From Microcyclospora pomicola (lineage: Eukaryota > Ascomycota > Dothideomycetes > Capnodiales), in NCBI GenBank assembly GCA_002786065.1, contig NHNY01000048.1, positions 1 to 39,685 on the forward strand: a DNA stretch of 39,685 bases, written 5' to 3'. This document shows, one piece after another, positions 32,454-39,685 of the stretch. A program made the translations under genes and the position numbers. Every line of letters starts with the position of its first letter. The first letter of the stretch is position 1. A model generated the notes under the pieces. The model was not told the origin of the DNA and did not search any database. It saw only the letters and a list, made by a program, of their open reading frames with translations.

Positions 32454-33265
32454 ATGAGTCTCTTCGATTCGCTCCCTTCCGTACCGTCTGATGGCAATGT
32501 TGAGGATCCAACAGTCCTCGCGTACTATGACAAAGTCGAGTCGCGACTAGGTTATCGCCTCCTTCTGGCCAACGCTCGTCACTGTAAATACTGGACAGCC
32601 GGTACGATATGGCCGTTTCCTCTAAACAAGGGACTGCGAGCAATGGAGGAGCAGGTATATGCTCGACTAGGTCTTAGAGAAGGATCTACCGTATTAGACG
32701 CTAGCGCCGGCTCTGGTCTCGTCGCGGCCTTTATAGCACAGAGCGCGGATTGAAGGTACAAGCCATCGATCTAATACCTAGACACCTCCAAGACGCACAA
32801 CGAAACATCGAGAAACGCGGCCTCGCGAAGCAGGTCACGCTACGCCTCGGTGATTATCATGATCTTATACACCTCGACGATGATTCTCTCGACAGTGTCT
32901 ATACTATGGAGACTTTTGTTCACGCAGATGACCCACTTAAGGCCCTACGTGGCTTCCTACGCGTCTTGAAACCTGGAGGGGTACTAGTGCTTAATAAAGC
33001 TGAATGGATTACTGACTCACTAGTACTGCGTGAAGTTCTTCGATTGTCGCACTGCAGGAACATGTTAGAGGCAGGTTGCTACGAGTCGATGCTTGTCAAG
33101 AGTGGATTTACGGATATCCAGTTGGAAGATTGGTCAGATAATGTGCTGCCGCTCTGGCGATTCTTTAGAATCCTTGCAGCAGTGCCTTACAGTCTCGCAC
33201 GGATGCTGAGACTTCAAAGCCACTTCGTCAATGCCATGGCTGCAGTGGAAGTGTATCGTCATTAG
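32454..33265 (+). pseudogene. SAM-dependent methyltransferase (sterol-24-C-methyltransferase-like fold), one frameshift
   Basis: Class I methyltransferase that would move a methyl group from S-adenosylmethionine; the substrate is unknown. The first frame (MSLFDSLPSVPSDG to IAQSAD) includes motif I, VLDASAGSGLVAAFIA, at about 32695-32742. The second frame (LKVQAIDLIPRHLQDA onward) has the acidic motif II, then YTMETFVHADDPLKAL and RVLKPGGVLVLNK. The frames differ by a two-base gain or one-base loss near 32735: taking out one of the tandem CG or GC pairs in AGCGCGG gives IAQSGLKVQAIDL. No internal TAG or TAA is present, unlike the neighbours. A single sequencing or assembly error could also explain the break. 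About 270 residues in total, normal for the family. Confidence 0.75.
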
Positions 33266-33401
33266 GATCATAGAAGATACCCTTATGAAATGGAAGACAC
33301 CGCGATCGTAGCTCTATGTCGCGGCCCTAGCGAACTTCGCAGTAAAAGGTATTTCAGAATTCGCTAACATGACACGTGCATACCATGTGTAGTGACAACA
33401 C

Positions 33402-33832
33402 GCTGTCCTTGCGGTCTGTCTGCCTTGAAGAGACCTTTCCTCGGGGTTATGCTGTCCTTGCGATCCGTGCCCCTTGAGGAGACGCTCCCCCCGAGGCTAT
33501 GCTGTCCACGCGGCTTATCGTCCTTGACGAAGACATTTCCTAGGGGTCAAGCTAGCCTCGAGGTTCAATGTCCCTGACGCAGAAGCTTCTGGGGGGTAAT
33601 ACTGTCCTTGGAGTCCCTCGTTCTTAGGGCGATTCCTCCTCAAGGCCATCCCATCCTTGAAGGGGACACGTCCTCAGGACCATTTCGTCCTTAGGGCCCG
33701 TTGTCCTTAGGCGTGACGGGTCCCTAGGGCCATCTTGTCCGTATGGTCCATTGACCTTAAGGAGGACGTCTCCTTGGGGCCGTCTTATGCTTAGGGTTCA
33801 TCTCTGTAAAGGAGATAATTTCCAGGAGGACA
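33402..33832. repeat. Degenerate minisatellite, ~50-bp unit, nine copies
   Basis: Nine successive units start at TGTCCTTG or a variant of it, with lengths 49, 50, 50, 50, 49, 34, 50, 50 and 49 bases. Each unit has a TCCTTG-type core, a second TCCTTGA about 20 bases later and a CCTCGGGG-type end. Copies are strongly diverged, so the array is old. It does not code for protein in a steady frame. Confidence 0.75.
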
Positions 33833-34044
33833 GCATGACGCCAATGTTCTCCCGATAGTATATGGTCCATCAGGACACATGCCCCATTGTATCCATTTTC
33901 TATACTACAATTTCCCCGCCTGTAGGCGGATACTGTTATGCGCTTGTAATTTGATAATACGGTCTATAGCAGATGACTATAGAGGAGAAGTCGATAGCGC
34001 CTCTGTGGCAGCTGGAAGGAAGATTGATGGGTTTGGCTGACTCC

Positions 34045-34390
34045 CTACCTGTGAGAGAGGTTAGTCTGCCTATAGCTTGACCCGTAATTCTCACTGACTG
34101 TCGGGTACGGTGGCGTGTCGCATATGTACACGGCTCCATCGAGAAATGAGGCTGTGTTGATGCCCGCGAAAGTGCCGCCATCGCAGGAACATCTAGTATA
34201 GACTGTTGCGATGAGGAAAGCGGCGGGATCCGCCGTTTGTGTATACCTAGACTGCTTAGCTCGCGTGGGGAGGACCACGTCTGCCGACTCACGTGTACAA
34301 TGAGCAATCGCTTGCTTCTTGGGCAAATACGGGGCTCATCGCAAATGCCACGCCAAGTAGCTAGCAAGCTGGCCGAAATCCATATAGCAT
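34045..34390 (-). pseudogene. Small secreted Cys-containing protein, possibly TAG-interrupted
   Basis: From ATG 34390 the minus strand reads MLYGFRPAC, a TAG, then LLGVAFAMSPVFAQ, a signal peptide with a usual cleavage site, then EASDCSLYT. A 46-nt intron (GTGAGT to TCTAG) joins this to YTQTADPAAFLIATVYTRCS and GAVYICDTPPYPT. Four Cys are visible in the mature part. The frame closes at a TAG at 34045, which may itself be a changed codon. The family is unknown, and both the splice and the end are uncertain. Confidence 0.4.
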
Positions 34391-34624
34391 AGTGTGAGTG
34401 ACGAAGAAGTCAAGAGATCGGCGTCGAATTCCAGCGATTGATATTTGCATCGAACTTTGATAGTACAGCGAACATGCTATTAACTTTATAGCTTCGAGAA
34501 GACCTTGGCCACGACTATTAGCAAATGTCATATACCACAGGCAGCAGGTTGACCATATCTGGAGCGTGGGCTGACAAAGCGTCTTTGCGTGAACTACGCT
34601 TTTTAATAGACATTGAGTGCGTTA

Positions 34625-37255
34625 TTACCACAGGTCCGTCATACAATGCATACGTGGTGTTGGTGTTGTGGGGTGCCTCGAGCAAAAGCCGGTGTACCGA
34701 CGTCCCACTTGTCTGCAGGCACACCCTCCGCTACATTTCGCACAAGTACAGCTCAGACTTCGCAGGTCAGCCATTCTCATCTTGAACTTATGTAAGTATG
34801 CAGCAGTGTCCTCGTTAGGTAGAAGTTCGCGGAGACCTTGCTCAACATAGTCTTCTAAGGCGGTGATAACTTGTAGGAGCTGGAACGGAATCGCTTCGTT
34901 AGTGCTCTGTTGATGCTGACATATCCAGTGGAGCGATTCAAGGATTTGAGGGATATTGAACTCGTCCCACAGCATGCCCCCCTCCATCAAGCAGGTCTCT
35001 AGTGTCTAAATAGCATGTATAACGAGTTCTCTAGGCAGCATAAGAAGCACGTCGTTCTTGCGGAGATACAGAACACACGCTTTGCCGCAGGGATCCTAAT
35101 AGCTACCGTCTTGTGAAAATTGCTTCCAATCTTGGTCAGACAGTAATCGTTTCGGAACGATAAACCATAGCTTGGACCCGAAAAGACAGCGAACCCACGT
35201 GCCAGTAAGTGCATCGACGTGAGCTCCCAAGAATGTAGATGTAAGGCCCAGAATTGTAAAATCAAGACAGCTCGTGATGTCATACGGCTCAGTGACCAGC
35301 TGCTTCCCCGGGCCTCGATCTTGACGTGCTCGTTCACTCAGGGTACGCAGGAGTTGATATCGTTCCTTAGTGAGAAAGCTTGGTCTGATAGAATAGACGA
35401 GCGTACGTAAATTGAGGGCGTTCAGACCTGTAGATTTATTGTTCTTAAGGGCCCGTTGAAAAGCGTCGGCCTCAATAGCCTGAACGCGTGGCTGGTTCGA
35501 CAACAGGCTGTCAGCAGGTGTCTAGACCTCGAGTTTGAGCCCGTGATATAGCTTGCCAAGGCGTTCGGCGGTTCCTGTTCGATCGTAAGTGTCGTTGAAA
35601 TGTTCGCTAATGATTACAGGCCTTGTGGGTACATAGCTAGGATCGGAGAGCTTGCTAGCAAAGACTTCTGCAGAATAATAGCACACATCGGCGTCAAGCT
35701 CGGAACGTGCACTTCCCTGGTACGATGTCCCCTCGGCATAGACCACAGGAGTCCGAGACTAGTATATCCACGCCCTCTGCAAATCGTCTATGTTTTGGTG
35801 CGAACAAGAAGCAAGCAGCTGTTGAACCTGACGATACTATTCGGCTTCAAGTTCGTTCTCTGGACATGACACCTGACGGACAGGTGGACATGACACCTGA
35901 CGGACAGGAGGTAACCTCGTTATGGAGGGTGATTGAGGCACCGTCCGACTGGCGTGTAGGGATTCCGAAGGTAATCCTAGTGGCATCGACACGGCGCCAG
36001 ATCTGAAGGCCCCTTGGGACGACGGACCCGAATCGACGGACGACTGTTCTGTAGACGACTCTTCATTGCACGACTGTACATTGGACGAGTCTTCGTTGGA
36101 CGAGTCTTCGTTGGACGAGTCTTCGTTAGACGAGTCTTCGTTGGACGAGTCTTCGTTAGACGAGTCTTCGTTAGACGAGTCTTCGTTGAACGAGTCTTCT
36201 ATGGGCGTGTCTTTAGCGGACGTCGGATTCGTGAGCAACTTTTGGACTAACAGATCCGTGTCAGATGACGGCGGGGTTAGTATGACGGGACCTGTACCAT
36301 TCTTGTCGCCACGGGCACCACAGGCTGCACTGGACCGTGTGCTTGTACAGCGCTTCGTCCCTGGCCCAGATTTCGTTGGCGCCTGCGGTCGCTTCCTAGA
36401 TGCTGCGTTTGCGTGCACCAACGGGACCAACATGCCGAACCGATCTGTGCCGAGCCAGTATTGCGTCGCCGCAGCCTTCTCTTAAGCTTCCTTGTCCGCA
36501 TACTCCGTGCGAACGTCGCACTTGTCCCTCAATTCAACCCATCGTTGTATAGTCTGGAGGTACGGACGAGATAGCGAAACTTGTACGCCTTCGTGCTCGA
36601 AGTCCTTTCCTGCCATGCATATATGTCCCTCTAAGGCCCATTCAGCGGCTGTCGCGGCATCGGCTTGTATGAGGGGTGATTTCGCTGCTTTGATCTTCGC
36701 CGCGCTAGGATGGTCGCCAATTCGGAGGGCTGCAGCGCTGTCGGTCTTGAGAGCGGTGATGTGCCTCTGAAGCATGACCAGATTAATGCGCTGAATCGCT
36801 TGGTCCCAGTCAGGATAACCCAGTGCTACGTTCCGAATTGCTCGCAGTGTTGTCCGTCCGGCCACAAGCTAGTTGTAGTAAGTGACTCGTTGCAATCCCT
36901 AGCGGGAGGTGATTGTGGCGAGGCATCGAACCCTCTCTTTATCCTCCTTTGTTTGACTCAACACTCCTCCTTGCGTATCCTCTAGAGTCTTGCTACGCGC
37001 CGTGGCGATCTCACGCAACGTAGCGATAATCTCGGGTGCGAATAAAGTATTCGAAGGAATGTTTGCGAGCAGGACTTCGGCGCAGATCTGCGCGTGATCG
37101 TACCGCTGAAGAATCTTATGAGAAATGTCGAGTAGCACATCGTCTCGTGAGGTACCGTAAGGTATCGTAGACAATCTAGCGTGATATGTGTTCACAATGG
37201 CCAGGACACTCAGATCGAGGCCGCTGCTAGTGATTTCGATGTTCGTTGGATGCAT
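34625..37255 (-). pseudogene. JmjC-domain protein, ~877 codons in one frame, TAG/TAA only
   Basis: A single minus-strand frame from ATG 37255 to TAA 34625 carries seven TAG and one TAA inside, no TGA and no frameshift. The N-terminal third is helical and unknown (RYDHAQICAEVLLANI). A disordered region with seven NEDSS repeats follows. The C-terminal part has the JmjC fold: GAHVDALTGTWVRCLFGSKL has the HxD iron-binding pair, and DVLLMLPRELVIHAI has the distal His; GGMLWDEFNIPQIL follows. JmjC proteins are 2-oxoglutarate/Fe(II) oxygenases, often histone demethylases. TAG at GSY*DPCGKA and HAI*TLE sits at likely Trp sites, while other Trp codons are intact. Confidence 0.7.
36081..36200. repeat. 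15-bp tandem repeat coding NEDSS
   Basis: About eight units of GACGAGTCTTCGTTG or the one-base variant ending TTA. The repeat lies in the disordered region of the JmjC-domain gene and is in frame with it. The units are almost identical, so the array is young compared with the rest. Confidence 0.85.
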
Positions 37256-38609
37256 CTCGGGTGAACGAACATGTAAAGCGTAGTCGTCCTCGGGACCTAT
37301 AATGACAGGAGTTTCGGGAAAGACTTACGTAAGTTAAGGCTGAAATTTGCCGCCTGAAAGTACCCGATCTACCGATATGCGAATCAAGAACATCTGCTTA
37401 AGTACACACGTTGATGCGCTAATAAGATACTGTTGATCCGAAATGAGCGAATTGGCTGTCTAGCAGCATAGCTATAGAAGAACTCCAACACATCGCACTA
37501 TATCTGCACCGGTCTCTAGTGCCTATCCCTGAGGTCCTGACGCGTCCTATATAGGCGCGGTAAACAGACTTCGACAGCTATGTGACAGAAGTCTAAGAGG
37601 GCAGTGCTAGCGACGCCTCTGCAGTGACTGGGGTGAGGGCAGCTGCTAACGTGTAGATTGCGACCTGCGCACCTCAGAATCTTGATCTGGCAGTAATGAG
37701 GAACTTAGACTGACCGGAGTGAAAGGCGCTATATCGCACGTCTCGACGGCCCAAATCTTGTCCGCGACAGTGTGTGTGGCTGCCGTGAGGCCCCTAACGT
37801 CGTCCTTGTCGGGCCCACAAGTGCAGTAATGAAACTTTCCAAAGAAGGAGCTGCAACAATGTCAGATCAGCGAAGAGCGTGCATTGTTAGTTAAGACCGA
37901 CTTAGTAGACGAGCAGTTGTAGCCATCTACCGTAGCTGCCACCGTGTCAAAAGTAGCGGCACTAAGTGCTAGAACAGCATAAACCTAAGAAAACATTGTG
38001 GCGGGAGAGATGGAATGAAGCGCTTGATTCGATAGCAGCGAGAGAGAGACATACAATATGTATGTTTATACATAGCTAAATTTAGATGGACATGCGTGGC
38101 GCCTCCAGGGTCGAACTAACCGTACGAGTCAGCATGAAAACCGTTCCTACTAGGGTCATCGTCTGTCTCTGAAGTTATGTCATGCTCTCCATTCTGGCCC
38201 TTGTCTATTACTCCCTTCCTGTCTTCACCTGAATTCGAGGAAAGACTCGAACAGGGCAGGCTGGCGCTGAGATCTGTGCATATCGATGTCCACGGTCAAT
38301 CCTCGACTGTGTGTCCATGAAACATCCCGTCACGTCTTCTCTAGCGCTCTGAGCGTGAAAGTCTATGTTCTGTCTGCTCTAGAGACGACATTATGTGCGT
38401 GTCTTGTGCACAAGATACGCGTAGCTCTGAATGTGCAACTTGTCGTACAAAGTCTCGTCACACGTCGGATGAGGACATAAGGTTGATTCGTCGTCCCGAA
38501 GGAATCGGAGGTGTTTGCGATGGAAATGGCGTTTCAGACTGTCATGATTTGAAAATGCTTTGGCTCAGGCTGGGAAAGGCAGTTCTGCTTGCCCTAGGCA
38601 GAAAATACA
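37256..38609. other. No gene recognised
   Basis: Both strands are broken into short frames. A plus-strand frame near 38393-38480 has a C-x2-C-x9-C-x2-C spacing (CVSCAQDTRSSECATC) that could be a zinc-ribbon scrap, but nothing around it supports a gene. A short palindrome (ACATACAATATGTATGT) lies near 38050. Confidence 0.4.
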
Positions 38610-39074
38610 CTAAGTAGGCGCGCACTCAGTTGGAAAGACATGCTCGCCTAGAGATGGTGTGCTTCGCTCGTCTTTCACAGGTTGTGATCCGCGATGGATC
38701 CGACGAGTCCGAACCCCCTAGCACTTGCTCAGGGCAATGATAGCGTTGATGGCCTCGGCACGACGCAAACGCTCTTTCTCCGGATCCTTAGTAGCGAGCA
38801 TGAACAGCATATCACTTGCTCGACGACGCTCTTCAGTAAGTACGCCTCGTATTCCAGATTGAGGCTAGAGCGTGGTGCAGGTTCGTGCCGATGCGCCTAG
38901 TTGCTCCTCGATATCGGCTACAGCTTGCCGACGCCTATGTTGAGCCCTTACCTCGATCATTAGCGCTTTTTGTACAGCACGTCTCTTACTCTGGTACTTT
39001 CGATCGGCTTGTTAATAGAGTGTAAACAGTAAGGTTTCACGGCAGCGTGAAACTGTACCGTGCTGGCTTCGTAT
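38610..39074 (-). pseudogene. DUF3435 (Starship captain-type tyrosine recombinase), C-terminal part
   Basis: One minus-strand frame reads LLFTLY, a TAA, QADRKYQSKRRAVQKALM, then RRRQAVADIEEQLG, a TAG, ERRRASDMLFMLATKDPEKE and RRAEAINAIIALSKC, then TAG. This pattern (ADRKYxxKRRxVxxAL, then VADIExQL, then ERRRxxDxLxxLxTxxxEKExxRRxEAINAIIA) fits the C-terminal tail of DUF3435/FluG-domain proteins, a fungal tyrosine recombinase family. The stops are TAG or TAA only, and the TAA lies directly before Gln, as for a lost CAA. The catalytic domain would lie upstream (right side) and partly beyond the window, so it cannot be checked here. It is read toward the telomere, so the other auxiliary and metal genes lie on its cargo side. 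Confidence 0.55.
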
Positions 39075-39184
39075 GTAAGGGGCAGCAATAGACTACTAGG
39101 GCGTAGCTTCTAGATGCCAAAGGATAGCGTAGTACACAGAAATAGGGGAGTAATAGTATGATACAGTTACTACCGAGAATAATC

Positions 39185-39233
39185 CATGAAGCGTACGAGG
39201 TGCGCAGGTCGCGCACCGAAGTGTCGCTTCATG
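39185..39233. repeat. Nested inverted repeat (hairpin)
   Basis: The outer arms CATGAAGCG (39185-39193) and CGCTTCATG (39225-39233) and the inner arms GGTGCGC (39199-39205) and GCGCACC (39211-39217) are perfectly complementary, around a five-base loop. Confidence 0.75.
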
Positions 39234-39392
39234 CCAAGACTGGAGACACGTGACTTCAACCTCACTTCATGTAGGAAAGGGGCCTTACAACTCTCCTCCC
39301 CCCTAGATCCTGTCCCTAGGATAAGAGAGGTCTCCTACATAGTGATTCTGCAGCTACGATAGCCGAGATCGAAGCGGTAGTCGGTCGCCTCC

Positions 39393-39428
39393 CGAACGCT
39401 CGTCGCACGCATGTGCGACGGCCGTTCG
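39393..39428. repeat. Inverted repeat (hairpin), with a partial copy near 39520
   Basis: CGTCGCAC (39401-39408) and GTGCGACG (39413-39420) pair perfectly around GCAT. Outer arms CGAACG and CGTTCG extend the stem to 36 bases with one two-base mismatch. A related sequence, CCTCGCACGCATGTG, lies near 39521-39535 but is not a full palindrome. Confidence 0.75.
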
Positions 39429-39685
39429 CTCAGTACGAGCTCGCCATGTCAGAGTCCTCAGGGAGTAGTTCGGGCCTACGAGAGCAGTACACGCGTAGAG
39501 TGCGACGCGCTTCGCGATCGCGCCTCGCACGCATGTGTAGCTAACGGTTCCTCGACAAGCCTTGTGCCCGAGTCTGCAGCCGGGATAGACCTCTTCGAGC
39601 CTGCAGGCTGCTGCATCCATGTCGCTTGTTGTGCCCCCTGTATCGACGGTCTCCTTAATGTCTGTAATGCCTGTAGTCTGCATGT

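Larger units (their letters stand above)
39075..39685. other. Possible upstream part of the recombinase gene; hairpin-rich
   Basis: The minus strand should hold more of the DUF3435 gene, but no conserved motif was found; mutation or introns may hide it. A plus-strand frame near 39355-39540 (IAEIEAVVGRLPNARRTHV) is open but unassigned. Two hairpins are annotated separately. Confidence 0.3.

Noticed and set aside
38393-38480. Zinc-ribbon gene from a CxxC...CxxC pattern
   Set aside because: The frame is short, has no start context or neighbouring exon, and overlaps a region with no other coding sign.
1-39685. CRISPR array, tRNA or rRNA genes
   Set aside because: The tandem repeats seen are telomeric, in-frame coding repeats or a minisatellite, without spaced identical direct repeats. 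No tRNA or rRNA signature was noticed by eye, though small RNAs cannot be excluded.

Overview
The window is the end of a chromosome from a filamentous ascomycete (Pezizomycotina). It opens with about 15 CCCTAA telomere repeats. The genes have fungal introns of about 48-66 bases, and the families present (DUF3723, FabD/lysophospholipase-like patatins, extracellular serine-rich cupredoxins, DUF3435) are typical of Pezizomycotina accessory regions. All calls were made by hand translation; no database search was run.

Layout. 1-88: telomere. 90-766: the last ~190 codons of a ferric reductase, cut off by the telomere. 793-21691: a graveyard of host-type genes: pseudokinase, DUF3723, patatin-like phospholipase, chromodomain fragment, Myb/SANT-like fragment, coiled-coil protein, serine-rich cupredoxin protein, a long unknown family and a secreted repeat protein. 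Most keep one reading frame from end to end and are broken only by TAG and some TAA, never by TGA. Many TAGs sit where the family has Trp or Gln, which is the mark of C-to-T change at CpA (RIP-like). 22178-28235: a clean block with intact genes: a PCA1-type Cd/Cu-exporting P1B ATPase, a Gly/Tyr/Gln-rich low-complexity protein and a CDF-family zinc transporter. 29080-31402: an ankyrin scrap and a Fot1/pogo-like DNA transposon with an intact transposase. 31540-37255: more broken genes (small unknown gene, frameshifted SAM methyltransferase, secreted protein, JmjC-domain protein) and a ~50-bp minisatellite. 38610-39074: the C-terminal part of what looks like a DUF3435 tyrosine recombinase, read toward the telomere.

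Interpretation (inference). DUF3435 recombinases are the captains of Starship giant transposons, and ferric reductase, DUF3723, patatin-like phospholipase, Myb/SANT and NLR genes are the known auxiliary families of Starships. Most of that set is here, with heavy-metal efflux genes as cargo, as in the metal-resistance Starship Hephaestus. The captain at the right, reading leftward into the cargo, and the cut ferric reductase at the telomere suggest a Starship whose distal end was lost at the chromosome end. Its auxiliary genes have decayed by RIP-like mutation while the metal-export cargo has stayed intact. The captain's N-terminus and the element's 5' edge would lie beyond the right end of the window.
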